NCBI RefSeq assembly: GCF_004353905.1 | Contig: NZ_SMOD01000006.1 | Span: 62,001 to 126,000, forward strand | Source: Paraburkholderia guartelaensis | GTDB lineage: Bacteria > Pseudomonadota > Gammaproteobacteria > Burkholderiales > Burkholderiaceae | Direction: 5' to 3' | DNA length: 64,000 bases | Shown here: positions 26,622 to 35,468 of the stretch, piece by piece | Layout of the letters: the number at the start of each line of letters is the position of its first letter | Position numbering within the stretch: the first letter of the stretch is position 1 | Program-made: the position numbers and the translations under genes | The notes under the pieces: generated by a model | Told to the model about the DNA's origin: nothing | The model's input: the letters and a program-made list of their open reading frames with translations, nothing else | Databases searched by the model: none

Positions 26622-27548
26622 ATGAACAAAACCTTGATATGCGCGGCGCTGCTCGCGGCGCTGGCGAGTACCCAGGCATTCGCCGGCGTCGGCAGCGACG
26701 CCGAGGCGCTGATGCCTGCCGCACAACGGATCGCCGATCCGTATCAGCGTGGCCTCGCCGAAGGCTGGCTCGAGATCGCGGCGCGGCAGGATAGCCACGT
26801 CCTCGTATCGAACGTTTATAACGACGCGGCGGCGCGTGCGCTGAACAACGGCCGTCACTTCATCGATGGCAGCGTGCCGTTTCAGCCGATCTACGGCGAG
26901 AAGAACTGGCCGCCAGTCGAAACGCGCGAAAAGTGGGTGAATGCGCTGCAGGAAATCGAGCGCGTGAACCAGCGGGCTTCGGAGTCGCCGTGCCGCGGCG
27001 AAGACGCGGGGCGCCTCTCGGCGCTAAGCGACGAAGCGTGGAAAGAGCAGGACGAAACGCACGGCACGCGCTGGGTGCATGGTTGGGATGCGATCGAGCG
27101 CGCGCACAAGCTCGCGCAGCAGGTGAACAGCGAACTCGACAAGTGCGTGCCGCCGACGGCGAAGCCACTGCCTCAGCCCGAGACGCCGATGTCGCTCTCG
27201 GCCGACGCGCTGTTCGACTTCGACAGCGCTGTGCTGCAGCCGGAAGGTCAGCGCCAGGTGCAATTGCTGGCGAAGCAATGGCTTGAATCTGGCGCGAAGG
27301 GCCGCACGCTCGGCATCACGGGCTACACCGACCGCTTCGGATCGGCCGCGCACAACCAGCGGCTTTCGCAGCAGCGCGCGCGGGCCGTCGCGGATGAGTT
27401 CGAGGCCCATGGCGTGCATGCCGGACAAGTCGAGGTCAAAGGCAGCGGCGCCACGAAGCCGCTGCGCGTGTGTCCGGGCAAAACGGCGACCGCCTCTGTG
27501 GTCGCCTGTCTCGCGCCCAACCGGCGCGTAGAGATCGTCGAGAAATAA
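26622..27548 (+). CDS. OmpA-family outer membrane protein next to the adhesin
   Basis: The protein has 308 residues from ATG 26622, after CGGAGA. The signal peptide of about 21 residues ends AFA, without a lipobox Cys. A helical N-terminal region of about 170 residues has no family I recognise. The C-terminal OmpA domain (about 195-305) begins LSADALFDFDSAVLQPEGQ and contains LGITGYTDRFGSAAHNQRLS, the peptidoglycan-binding Asp and Arg region (QRARAVADEF) and NRRVEI. It should anchor to peptidoglycan in the periplasm. Its place 58 bp behind the adhesin gene suggests a helper role for adhesin display, as seen with OmpA-like partners of other trimeric autotransporters. Confidence 0.87.
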   Translation: MNKTLICAALLAALASTQAFAGVGSDAEALMPAAQRIADPYQRGLAEGWLEIAARQDSHVLVSNVYNDAAARALNNGRHFIDGSVPFQPIYGEKNWPPVETREKWVNALQEIERVNQRASESPCRGEDAGRLSALSDEAWKEQDETHGTRWVHGWDAIERAHKLAQQVNSELDKCVPPTAKPLPQPETPMSLSADALFDFDSAVLQPEGQRQVQLLAKQWLESGAKGRTLGITGYTDRFGSAAHNQRLSQQRARAVADEFEAHGVHAGQVEVKGSGATKPLRVCPGKTATASVVACLAPNRRVEIVEK

Positions 27549-27655
27549 GCGGCGGTGCAACAAAGCACGCTAGTGGCAGGCGTGGCGTGGCGCGGACGGC
27601 TCGCGAAAGGCCGTCCGTTTTGTATTGTGCGAAATTCGACGCTGCCGCCGCGCGC

Positions 27656-28204
27656 CTAATCTTTCTTCGCGGCAGCAGCCGCAACGGAAGCCGGCTTGCC
27701 GAACAACTCGATGATCGATCGATGCAGCGGATATTTTTCGGCGAGCGCGCTCGCATCGGCGATCTCGAATTCGCTGAACTCGAACCCCGGCGCGACTGTG
27801 CAGCCCACGAGCGCATAGGTCGAAGGATCGCAGCAGCGCGCCGCGAACCAGTGTCCGGCCGGCACCACCGCCTGGAACACGGTGCCCGGATGGTCGAGCG
27901 CGTGGCCCAGCTTGCGCGTGGAGAGCACGCCACGTTCGTCGATCGAATGAATCTCGATGGGCGAGCCCGCGTAGAAGTGCCAGAGCTCGTCGGAGCGGAT
28001 GCGGTGCCATGCCGAATAGGCGCCTTCCGCGAGCAGGAAGTAGATGGCCGTCGAGGCCGCGCGCGTGCCCTCTGCCGCGGCTGCGCCGTCGCGGCGCACG
28101 AACTTGTCGGCCCGATAGGTTTCGCTGTAGTAGCCGCCTTCGGGGTGCGGTTCAAGCCCGAAGCGGCGGATCAATTCTTCGACTGCGGTATTCGCGGCTG
28201 CCAT
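27656..28204 (-). CDS. Cupin domain protein (DUF985 / Cupin_5 family)
   Basis: The protein has 182 residues from ATG 28204, with AAGGAGG 8 nt upstream. The core reads EELIRRFGLEPHPEGGYYSETYRAD, AIYFLLAEGAYSAWHRIRSDELWHFYAGSP, VVPAGHWFAA and ALVGCTVAPGFEFSEFEIAD, which is the DUF985 cupin pattern. The biochemical role of the family is not established. It lies 55 bp downstream of pncC on the same strand and probably shares the thiL-pgpA-pncC transcript. Confidence 0.85.
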   Translation of the reverse strand: MAAANTAVEELIRRFGLEPHPEGGYYSETYRADKFVRRDGAAAAEGTRAASTAIYFLLAEGAYSAWHRIRSDELWHFYAGSPIEIHSIDERGVLSTRKLGHALDHPGTVFQAVVPAGHWFAARCCDPSTYALVGCTVAPGFEFSEFEIADASALAEKYPLHRSIIELFGKPASVAAAAAKKD

Positions 28205-28259
28205 GGCATGGGCCTCCTTGGTGGGCCCGGCCGGCGCTCCAGCGAGGCGCGGGCCGGTT

Positions 28260-28760
28260 TTAGCGTTCCTGTTCGTCGATGAACGCGAGCAGCCCGCGCA
28301 ACGCGTGCGCGGCGGCCTGCACGCGAATCTGTTCGCGGTCGCCCTTGAAGACCAGCGTCTCGACGCTCGTATGCAACCGGTTGCTCCAGCCGAACGACAC
28401 CATGCCAACCGGCTTTTCCGGTGTGCCGCCGCCCGGTCCAGCGACGCCGGTGATCGAGAGCGAAACTTGTGCCCGGCTGTTGCTGAGCGCGCCTTCGGCC
28501 ATCGCGCGCGCGACCGGCTCGCTCACCGCGCCGTGCTTTTCGATGAGTTCGGGCGGCACGCCGATCATCTCGGTCTTCGCCTGGTTCGAATAAGTGACGA
28601 AACCGCGTTCGAACCAGACGCTGCTGCCGGAAATGTCGGTGACGGCGGTGGCGACCATGCCGCCCGTGCAGGATTCGGCGGTCGCGAGCATGAGCCGCCC
28701 GTCGCGCAGCTTGTTGCCGACGCGGATGGCGAGTTGGTGGACGACGGAATCGGTAGCCAT
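28260..28760 (-). CDS. pncC: Nicotinamide-nucleotide amidohydrolase (CinA C-terminal family)
   Basis: The protein has 166 residues, the stand-alone CinA C-terminal domain. Signatures are RLMLATAESCTGGMVATAVTD, FERGFVTYSNQAKTEMIGV, HGAVSEPVARAMAEGA and LSITGVAGPGGGTPEKPVG. It deamidates NMN to nicotinate mononucleotide in NAD salvage. It follows pgpA by 34 bp in a thiL-pgpA-pncC order that is common in beta- and gammaproteobacteria. Confidence 0.93.
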   Translation of the reverse strand: MATDSVVHQLAIRVGNKLRDGRLMLATAESCTGGMVATAVTDISGSSVWFERGFVTYSNQAKTEMIGVPPELIEKHGAVSEPVARAMAEGALSNSRAQVSLSITGVAGPGGGTPEKPVGMVSFGWSNRLHTSVETLVFKGDREQIRVQAAAHALRGLLAFIDEQER

Positions 28761-28794
28761 TGCAGCAATCCGTTGGGTTGGCGGCGAGGTGGCG

Positions 28795-29373
28795 CTAGAC
28801 CGACATGCGCCAGAGCGCAATGACGAGCAGCGTAAAGAATGCGGCGACGATGTCGTCGAGCATGATGCCGAGGCCGCCCTTGAAGCGCCGGTCGAAATAG
28901 CGAATGGGCGGCGGCTTCACCATGTCGAAAAAACGGAAGACGACGAAGGCCCAGAGCCGCCCCTCGAAATCGACGGGCGTGATCATGAGCAGCACGAGCC
29001 AGAACGCAACGATCTCGTCCCAAACGATGGCCGACGGATCATCCGTGCGCAGCTTCTTCGCCGTGAACCCCGTGATCCAGATGCCCGCAAAGAAGCCAAA
29101 GAAGATCAGCAGTCCCCACTCGGTCACCGTGAGATAGCGGTTGAGCACCTCGAAGGATGCCCAAGCGAACAGCGTGCCGGCCGTTCCGGGCGCGAGGCGC
29201 GAGAGCCCCGAGCCGAATCCGAGCGAAATGATGTGCAGCGGATGGGTGAGCATGAACGGCGCGTCGGCGCGGCGCGGTCCGCCGGCCTGACCGCCCGTGC
29301 CGGGTGCGGCGGCGTTGCGTGCCGAGCCTGACGGAGGTGCCGGCTGCCCGGCGGGCGTGGGGTCAGTCTGCAT
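28795..29373 (-). CDS. pgpA: Phosphatidylglycerophosphatase A
   Basis: The protein has 192 residues. After a 38-residue Gly/Ala/Pro-rich extension comes the PgpA core: HIISLGFGSGLSRLAPGTAGTL, DDPSAIVWDEIVAFW, FRFFDMVKPPPIRYFDRRFKGGLGIMLDDIVAA, with the conserved acidic residues of the active site. It is an inner-membrane protein with about four hydrophobic segments. It dephosphorylates phosphatidylglycerophosphate to phosphatidylglycerol. The start overlaps the end of thiL by 11 bp. Confidence 0.93.
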   Translation of the reverse strand: MQTDPTPAGQPAPPSGSARNAAAPGTGGQAGGPRRADAPFMLTHPLHIISLGFGSGLSRLAPGTAGTLFAWASFEVLNRYLTVTEWGLLIFFGFFAGIWITGFTAKKLRTDDPSAIVWDEIVAFWLVLLMITPVDFEGRLWAFVVFRFFDMVKPPPIRYFDRRFKGGLGIMLDDIVAAFFTLLVIALWRMSV

Positions 29374-30352
29374 GGAAGTGATCGAAACCTTGCAACGTCA
29401 GATTGAGCGGCGTGCCACCACCGTCGCGCCAGGCGATCTCGGGGGCTGCGTGCGGCGAAGTGCGGGAAGTCATTGTACCGATGCGCGTGACACGCACACC
29501 GGCCTGTTGCGCCGCCGCCGCGACCGCGTCACGCTGCGCGGGAGCCGCCGTGAAACACAGTTCGTAATCGTCGCCCCCCGCGAGCGCGCATTGCAACTGC
29601 ACGTCGCGCGGCAGGCGCGCAAGCGCGAGCGAGAGCGGCAGGGCGTCGACGTCGATCGTCGCGCCGAGGTTAGAGCGTTCCAGAATGTGGCGCAGATCGC
29701 CGGCGAGGCCGTCCGAAACGTCGAGCGCCGCGCGCGCCACGCCGCGCAGCGCGAGGCCCAGCGCCACGCGCGGTTCGGGGTATTCGAGCGCCCGGCGCAA
29801 AGTCCCGGCGTCCTGCTCGCTCACCTGCCATTCGCCGCGCATCATGCCGAGACCCGCGCGCGCGTCGCCGGGCGTGCCGGAAACCCAGATGTCGTCGCCC
29901 GCGTGGGCGGCGTCGCGCCTAAGTGCGGCATCCTGACGCACCGAGCCGAACACCGTCAGGCACAGGTTCAGCGGCCCCGCCGTGGTATCGCCGCCGATCA
30001 ATTCGCAGTCGAAGCGCTCGGCCAACTCGAAGAGGCCCGCGCTGAACGCGGCTAGCCAGTCCTCGTCCGCCTTGGGGAGCGCGAACGCCAGCGTGAAGCC
30101 GAGCGGCTTCGCACCCATCGCGGCGAGGTCGGAGAGATTCACGGCGAGCGCCTTGTGGCCGAGCGCGTGCGCATCGATGTCGGGGAAAAAGTGGCGGCCC
30201 TCCACGAGCATGTCGGTCGAGACCGCCAGCATTTCTCCGGCGGCGGGCGCGATGAGCGCGCAGTCGTCGCCGATGCCCAGCGCGGCGCGTTGCGTCTTCG
30301 TGCGCGCTCGCCGCGCAAAATATCGGTCGATCAGGGAGAACTCGGAAAGCAT
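29363..30352 (-). CDS. thiL: Thiamine-monophosphate kinase
   Basis: The protein has 329 residues from ATG 30352, chosen because MLSEFSLIDRYF is the usual ThiL N-terminus. Motifs are LGIGDDCALI, VSTDMLVEGRHFF, HKALAVNLSDLAAMGAKP, GGDTTAGPLNL, ALDVSDGLAGDL and LAGGDDYELCF. It phosphorylates thiamine monophosphate to thiamine diphosphate with ATP. It is the first gene of the thiL-pgpA-pncC-cupin transcript and is divergent from maeB. Confidence 0.94.
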   Translation of the reverse strand: MLSEFSLIDRYFARRARTKTQRAALGIGDDCALIAPAAGEMLAVSTDMLVEGRHFFPDIDAHALGHKALAVNLSDLAAMGAKPLGFTLAFALPKADEDWLAAFSAGLFELAERFDCELIGGDTTAGPLNLCLTVFGSVRQDAALRRDAAHAGDDIWVSGTPGDARAGLGMMRGEWQVSEQDAGTLRRALEYPEPRVALGLALRGVARAALDVSDGLAGDLRHILERSNLGATIDVDALPLSLALARLPRDVQLQCALAGGDDYELCFTAAPAQRDAVAAAAQQAGVRVTRIGTMTSRTSPHAAPEIAWRDGGGTPLNLTLQGFDHFHAD

Positions 30353-30538
30353 GACGAAAGGATTATGACGGTTGGGAAATGGCCGTCGCCGCAAAGGGCG
30401 CCCTGGCATGACTTTCCCTCTATCGCGGTCGCGGCACTTGCGCCCGAACTGAAAGGAATGCTGCCGGGGATTGGCGCTACAATCGGTCCACTTAGCGTTC
30501 GAGTTGTCATTCTAATCCGCACTAACGTCCTGCCTCCC

Positions 30539-32833
30539 ATGTCGAATCCTGCTACGAACAAGCTTCGCGAAGCCGCCCTCGATTATCACGAGTTCCCCAC
30601 GCCCGGGAAGATCGCGATCGCGCCGACCAAGCAGATGATCAATCAGCGTGATCTCTCGCTCGCGTACTCGCCGGGCGTCGCGTTCGCGTGCGAGGCGATT
30701 GTCGAGAATCCGCTCAACGCCGCACGCTTCACGGCGCGCAGCAACCTCGTGGGCGTCGTGTCGAACGGCACGGCCGTGCTCGGCCTCGGCAACATCGGGC
30801 CGCTCGCCTCGAAGCCGGTAATGGAAGGCAAGGCGGTGCTCTTCAAGAAGTTCGCGGGCATCGACGTGTTCGACATCGAACTCAACGAGACGGACCCGCT
30901 CAAGCTCGTCGACGTGATCGCCGCGCTCGAACCCACGTTCGGCGGCATCAATCTCGAAGACATCAAGGCGCCCGAGTGCTTCATCGTCGAACGCGAAGCG
31001 CGCAAGCGTATGAAGATTCCGGTCTTCCACGATGACCAGCACGGCACGGCCATCGTGGTGGCGGCTGCCTTCACGAACGGCCTGAAGGTCGTGGGCAAGG
31101 ACATCAAGGACGTGAAGCTCGTCGCCTCGGGCGCGGGCGCCGCCGCGCTGGCCTGTCTGGACCTGCTCGTCGACCTGGGCCTGCCGCTCGAAAACATCGT
31201 CGTGACCGACCTGGCGGGTGTGGTCTACAAGGGCCGCACCGAGCTGATGGACCCGGACAAGGAGCGATTCGCGCGTGAAACCCACGCGCGCACGCTTGCC
31301 GAAGTGATCGAAGGCGCCGATATTTTCCTCGGCCTCTCCGCGGGCGGCGTGCTCAAGCAGGACATGGTCAAGCAGATGGCGGCCAAGCCGCTCATTCTCG
31401 CGCTCGCCAACCCGACGCCGGAAATCCTGCCGGAACTGGCGCTCGAAGTGCGTCCGGACGCCGTGCTCGCCACGGGCCGCACGGATTACCCGAACCAGGT
31501 GAACAACGTCCTGTGCTTCCCGTTCATCTTCCGCGGCGCGCTCGACGCGGGCGCGACCACGATCACGCGCGAAATGGAAATCGCCGCGGTGAACGCGATT
31601 GCGGAACTGGCGCGCCAGGAGCAAAGCGATGTCGTGGCCACGGCTTACGGCATCCAGGATCTGCAGTTCGGGCCTGAGTATCTGATTCCGAAGCCCTTCG
31701 ACCCGCGGCTGATCGTCAAGATCGCGCCGGCTGTGGCCAGGGCGGCGATGGACTCGGGCGTCGCGACCCGTCCGATCGAGGACATGGACGCCTACGAACA
31801 GCACCTCCAGCAGTTCGTCTACCACAGCGGCACGACCATGAAGCCGATCTTCCAGCTCGCGCGCGCCGTGGAGCCGGAGAAGAAGCGCATCGTGTTCGCC
31901 GAGGGCGAAGAGGAGCGCATCCTGCGCGCGGTGCAGATCGTGGTCGACGAAAAGCTCGCCAGGCCTATCCTGATCGGTCGCCCCTCGGTGATCGAGCAGC
32001 GCATTGCGCGCTACGGCCTGCGCCTGCACGCCGGCCAGGACTACACGGTCGTGAACACCGACCATGACGAGCGCTACCGCGAGTTCTGGCAGACCTATGC
32101 GAAGCTCATGGCGCGCAAGGGCATCACGCAGCAAATGGCGAAGCTCGAAATGCGCCGCCGCACCACGCTGATCGGCTCGATGCTCGTGGAAAAGGGCGAG
32201 GCCGACGGCATGATCTGCGGCACGGTCAGCACGACGCACCGCCACCTGCACTTCATCGACCAGGTGATCGGCAAGAAGGCGGGCTGCAACGTCTACGCGG
32301 CGATGAACGCGCTCGTGCTGCCGAACCGGCAGATTTTCATCGTCGACACGCACGTCAACGTCGACCCGACGCCGGAGCAGCTCGCGGAAATCACCATCAT
32401 GGCGGCCGAGGAAGTGCGCCGCTTCGGCATCGAGCCGAAGATCGCGCTGTGCTCGCACTCGAACTTCGGTTCGAGCAACGCGCCGAGCGCCCAGAAGATG
32501 CGCGACCTGCTCGAGATCCTCCAGGAGCGCGCGCCGGACCTGCACGTGGACGGCGAAATGCACGGCGACGTGGCAATCGACGCGAACCTGCGCAAGGAGA
32601 TCCTGCCCGAGTCGACGCTCGAAGGCGAAGCGAATCTGCTGATCATGCCGAATATCGACGCGGCGAATATTTCCTACAACCTGCTCAAGACGGCGGCCGG
32701 CAACAACATCGCCATCGGGCCGATCCTGCTGGGCGCGGCCAAGCCGGTGCACGTGCTGACGGCTTCCGCCACGGTGCGCCGCATCGTCAACATGACGGCG
32801 CTGCTCGTCGCGGACGTGAACGCGGCACGTTAA
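30539..32833 (+). CDS. maeB: NADP-dependent malic enzyme with phosphotransacetylase-like domain
   Basis: The protein has 764 residues, the size of the MaeB fusion. The malic enzyme part (about 1-430) has [57 protein letters not shown] (metal Asp pair) and [16 protein letters not shown] (NADP site). The C-terminal part (about 435-760) resembles phosphotransacetylase: [46 protein letters not shown]. It decarboxylates malate to pyruvate with NADPH formation; the PTA-like part is thought to regulate activity through acetyl-CoA. A TACAAT hexamer is about 60 nt before the ATG. Confidence 0.94.
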   Translation: MSNPATNKLREAALDYHEFPTPGKIAIAPTKQMINQRDLSLAYSPGVAFACEAIVENPLNAARFTARSNLVGVVSNGTAVLGLGNIGPLASKPVMEGKAVLFKKFAGIDVFDIELNETDPLKLVDVIAALEPTFGGINLEDIKAPECFIVEREARKRMKIPVFHDDQHGTAIVVAAAFTNGLKVVGKDIKDVKLVASGAGAAALACLDLLVDLGLPLENIVVTDLAGVVYKGRTELMDPDKERFARETHARTLAEVIEGADIFLGLSAGGVLKQDMVKQMAAKPLILALANPTPEILPELALEVRPDAVLATGRTDYPNQVNNVLCFPFIFRGALDAGATTITREMEIAAVNAIAELARQEQSDVVATAYGIQDLQFGPEYLIPKPFDPRLIVKIAPAVARAAMDSGVATRPIEDMDAYEQHLQQFVYHSGTTMKPIFQLARAVEPEKKRIVFAEGEEERILRAVQIVVDEKLARPILIGRPSVIEQRIARYGLRLHAGQDYTVVNTDHDERYREFWQTYAKLMARKGITQQMAKLEMRRRTTLIGSMLVEKGEADGMICGTVSTTHRHLHFIDQVIGKKAGCNVYAAMNALVLPNRQIFIVDTHVNVDPTPEQLAEITIMAAEEVRRFGIEPKIALCSHSNFGSSNAPSAQKMRDLLEILQERAPDLHVDGEMHGDVAIDANLRKEILPESTLEGEANLLIMPNIDAANISYNLLKTAAGNNIAIGPILLGAAKPVHVLTASATVRRIVNMTALLVADVNAAR

Positions 32834-32880
32834 GCTCAGTCGTGCGGGGCGCCGGCGGCGCCCGATGACGCGATCCTAAA

Positions 32881-32916
32881 AATCGGTGTGCTCCTCTGAG
32901 CACGCCGATTTTTTTT
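32881..32916 (+). terminator. Rho-independent terminator of maeB
   Basis: A 13-bp stem, AATCGGTGTGCTC with GAGCACGCCGATT (one G-U pair), encloses a 4-nt loop and is followed by an unbroken T run to 32916. This is the strongest simple terminator of the window. Confidence 0.92.
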
Positions 32917-33106
32917 GAGCGCGAGACCCGGTTCGAGCGAGCAAAATTGCCCGAAATGGGATTGTAAAATTTACCGGTTTGGCCCTTGTGCGGGGTCAAG
33001 CCCTGGTCGTCCTCGCCTGACTAACGTTGCTTCCAGGCATCATTAGCGATACCCTTACACCTTTCATGGTCGTCGAACGCGTAACCAGGGAAGCGGGAAC
33101 CAGGGG

Positions 33107-33538
33107 ATGGCGCCTCGTCTAACTCATTGTTTCGGCGGCAGTTTGTCTGGCTTGCGGCGCGCTGCAGCGGTGGCGCTGGTCGCAACCGCAGCGTTCGCGG
33201 CAGGTGGCGCTCAGGCGCGCACGAGTCAGCCGGAAGATGCGGGTAATTCGGTCGGCAGCATTTCGGTCAACGAACTTCCGCGTGAGGCGGTGGGCACGTT
33301 GAGCCTGATTGCGGCGGGCGGCCCGTTCCCTTTCGAGAAAGACGGCGTTGTATTCGGGAATTTTGAGCGGATATTGCCACCGCAGCGGCGGGGCTACTAT
33401 CACGAGTACACGGTCCCGACGCCGGGGGCGCACAACCGCGGTGCCAAGCGCATCGTTTGCGGCGGCCCACGCAAGCGGACCGACAACTGTTACTACTCCG
33501 ACGACCACTACGCCAGTTTCAGGCGAATTATTGATTGA
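33107..33538 (+). CDS. Secreted guanyl-specific ribonuclease (barnase/RNase Sa family)
   Basis: The protein has 143 residues with a Sec signal peptide of about 37 residues ending AQA. The mature part (about 105 residues) carries the N1/T1-barnase core: YHEYTVPTPGAHNRGAKRIVCGG and CYYSDDHYASFRRI. The catalytic set is visible as Glu (HEYT), Arg (NRGAKR) and His (DDHY). Two Cys could form a disulfide, fitting export. It cleaves single-stranded RNA after guanine. The barstar gene begins 7 bp after its stop, so the host is protected against premature activity. The ATG has AGGGG unusually close (no spacer), so expression may be weak or the start slightly different. Confidence 0.88.
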   Translation: MAPRLTHCFGGSLSGLRRAAAVALVATAAFAAGGAQARTSQPEDAGNSVGSISVNELPREAVGTLSLIAAGGPFPFEKDGVVFGNFERILPPQRRGYYHEYTVPTPGAHNRGAKRIVCGGPRKRTDNCYYSDDHYASFRRIID

Positions 33539-33545
33539 CACCGGG

Positions 33546-34103
33546 ATGAGCGGCATGAGCGATAACGTTTACGCGCACGACCCTCGGGTCGCGAGCGATC
33601 TGTTCGCGTCCGGGGAGGGCAACCTGTTCCAGCGCGTCATGCAGTTGAAGCACGACAGCGAGGCGCGCCAGGATGAGGCGGGGCTTTCATCGAACGAGGG
33701 GGCCATGAGCCTGTTTTCGACCGTGCAGCCGAATATTGTCCAGTCGATCCGGGCGTTTCGCATTCAGGATCTCTCGGACGAAGCCCAACGGCTGCAGGAG
33801 CATTTCCTCTATGCGTTCTGCGCGAATGCGCAAACCAAGCAGGAAGTGCTCGAGACCATTGCCACGTCGTTTCTGTTTCCGAAGCATTTCGGCAAGAACT
33901 ACGACGGCTTGTACGACTGCCTGACCGATCTGGTACAGAAGGCCGGCGAGCAGCCGGGTTTCGTGATCGTGCTGGAAGGGCTGCCGATTGCCCAGAAGTT
34001 CGACAAGGACGGGCGGGAGACGCTGCTCGACGTATTTCGCGAGGCTTCGGAATACTGGGCCGAGCGCAAGGTGCCGTTCCGCGTTTTTTATTCGTTCGCC
34101 TGA
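33546..34103 (+). CDS. Barstar-family ribonuclease inhibitor
   Basis: The protein has 185 residues from ATG 33546 (33555 is equally possible). The C-terminal 105 residues form the barstar domain: IQDLSDEAQRLQEHFLYAF, SFLFPKHFGKNYDGLYDCLTDL, GFVIVLEGLPIA and RKVPFRVFYSF. The FGKNYDGLYDCL helix corresponds to the barstar helix that plugs the RNase active site. The first 75 residues (NVYAHDPRVASDLF, MSLFSTVQPNIVQ) are an extension not present in the classic 90-residue barstar. It lies 7 bp behind the RNase gene and should act in the cytoplasm. Confidence 0.87.
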   Translation: MSGMSDNVYAHDPRVASDLFASGEGNLFQRVMQLKHDSEARQDEAGLSSNEGAMSLFSTVQPNIVQSIRAFRIQDLSDEAQRLQEHFLYAFCANAQTKQEVLETIATSFLFPKHFGKNYDGLYDCLTDLVQKAGEQPGFVIVLEGLPIAQKFDKDGRETLLDVFREASEYWAERKVPFRVFYSFA

Positions 34104-34146
34104 CCTTCGGCTCACGTTCCGTCGCGCGCATGCGACAGTAAACCGC

Positions 34147-34168
34147 AAGCCCGCCTTCCGGCGGGCTT
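34147..34168. terminator. Hairpin terminator between barstar and rsmE
   Basis: AAGCCCGCC and GGCGGGCTT form a perfect 9-bp stem around TTCC, followed by TTTGTCATTTTT on the plus strand. It stands in the 86-bp gap between convergent genes and could serve both. Confidence 0.75.
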
Positions 34169-34189
34169 TGTCATTTTTACCCGCTGCGC

Positions 34190-34930
34190 TTACCAGCCAC
34201 CCCAGCGCGCGGCGAGCGCCGCGAGCACGGCGATGCCCGCCGTTTCGGTGCGCAGCACGCGCGGCCCGAGTCCCATGGCGATGAAGCCCTGGTCGAGCGC
34301 CGCCGCTTCTTCCTGCGACGAGAATCCTCCCTCAGGCCCGATCAGCACCGTCACTTCGCCCGAAGGCGGCTCGACGGGCAAGGTCGAGAATGCGACGTTG
34401 GCGCGCGGCGAGAGCAGCAAACGCAGTTCGCCTTCGCCGGGGCGCTTGGGCAGGGAGTCGAGCCATGCGGCGATGTCACGCGCGGGCGCGACGTCGGGCA
34501 GGCGGTTGCGTCCGCATTGTTCGCACGAGGCCTGCACGATGCGCTGCCAGTGCACCTGGCGGCGCACGGCGCGCTCGCCCGAAAGCCGCACGACGCTGCG
34601 CGAGGCGGTGAGCGGAACGAAATGCGTCGCGCCCAGTTCGACGGCCTTTTCGATCAGCCAGTCCATTTTGTCGTTGCCGGCAACGCCCTGAGCGAGCGTG
34701 ACCCGATAAGGCGGCTCGGCTTCGACGTCGCGGTGAGGGCCAATGCGCACCTGCGTGTCGCGGCGCTCCATGCCGACAATCTCGGCGTTGTACTCGCCGC
34801 CAAGACCGTTGAACAGCACGATGGTGTCGCCGGGCTGCAGGCGCAGCACCTGGACGTGGCGCGTGACTTCGTCGGGAAGGGTGACAACGTCGTCGGATTG
34901 CAGGGCGTTGCCGACGAAAAAGCGGGGCAT
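34190..34930 (-). CDS. rsmE: 16S rRNA m3U1498 methyltransferase
   Basis: The protein has 246 residues from ATG 34930 (MPRFFVGNAL is the usual N-terminus). The PUA-like N-terminal domain includes DEVTRHVQVLRLQPGDTIVLFNG. The SPOUT (trefoil-knot) domain includes DKMDWLIEKAVELGATHFVPL, RIVQASCEQCGRNRLP, VLIGPEGGFSSQE and LGPRVLRTETA, the SAM-binding knot. It methylates U1498 of 16S rRNA in the 30S subunit. A 19-bp gap separates it from the VOC gene upstream. Confidence 0.95.
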   Translation of the reverse strand: MPRFFVGNALQSDDVVTLPDEVTRHVQVLRLQPGDTIVLFNGLGGEYNAEIVGMERRDTQVRIGPHRDVEAEPPYRVTLAQGVAGNDKMDWLIEKAVELGATHFVPLTASRSVVRLSGERAVRRQVHWQRIVQASCEQCGRNRLPDVAPARDIAAWLDSLPKRPGEGELRLLLSPRANVAFSTLPVEPPSGEVTVLIGPEGGFSSQEEAAALDQGFIAMGLGPRVLRTETAGIAVLAALAARWGGW

Positions 34931-34949
34931 AGAACTATTTCTCATTCAA

Positions 34950-35363
34950 TCAGGACAAGTGGCGAGCAAGCGCCCAGCGGTAGCCGTCGAGGTCTTCGAT
35001 CTGCGCGAAACGGTCCCCCCAGAATTGGTCCTGTGGCTCGCTCAGCGATTTCGCGCCGGCTTCGAGCGCCCGCGCATAAACCGCGTCGACATCGTCGACA
35101 TACAGATAAAAAGATTGCGGCGCGACGGCTTCTGCGCTTTTGGGCGTGCGCGCCGTCGAACCGAATGCGCCCTCCGGCGCAAACATGACGATCAGCTGAT
35201 CGTGGTAAGTCATTTCGACGTGCATGATCGCGCCGTCGTCCTCCACGCTGTCGCGTACCGCAAAACCGAGTGCTGCCCTATAAAAATCCATCGACGCGCG
35301 CGCGTCGCGCACTGTTAGATACGGTGTCAGCCACGGCACGCCGGCGGGGCGGGGTGCGGTCAT
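34950..35363 (-). CDS. VOC (glyoxalase/bleomycin resistance) superfamily protein
   Basis: The protein has 137 residues from ATG 35363, with GGAGAG 6 nt upstream. Two paired beta-alpha-beta units are seen: VPWLTPYLTVRDARASMDFYRAALGF and QSFYLYVDDVDAVYARALEAGA, ending WGDRFAQIEDLDGYRWALA. It looks like the PhnB-like branch. Metal ligands would be His (IMHVEM) and the C-terminal Glu/Asp. No specific substrate can be named. Confidence 0.82.
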   Translation of the reverse strand: MTAPRPAGVPWLTPYLTVRDARASMDFYRAALGFAVRDSVEDDGAIMHVEMTYHDQLIVMFAPEGAFGSTARTPKSAEAVAPQSFYLYVDDVDAVYARALEAGAKSLSEPQDQFWGDRFAQIEDLDGYRWALARHLS

Positions 35364-35468
35364 CGAGTCTCTCCAGATTCGCGGTTCGGATGAAGCGCCG
35401 TGCCGCTCCGGGCGAGGGCGCGCAGGATAAAAGCGCTTGGGGCCAGCCATTCTCCACGGACAGGACCA

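Noticed and set aside
30539..32833. Malic enzyme-phosphotransacetylase fusion as a novel fusion
   Set aside because: This is the well-known architecture of proteobacterial MaeB.
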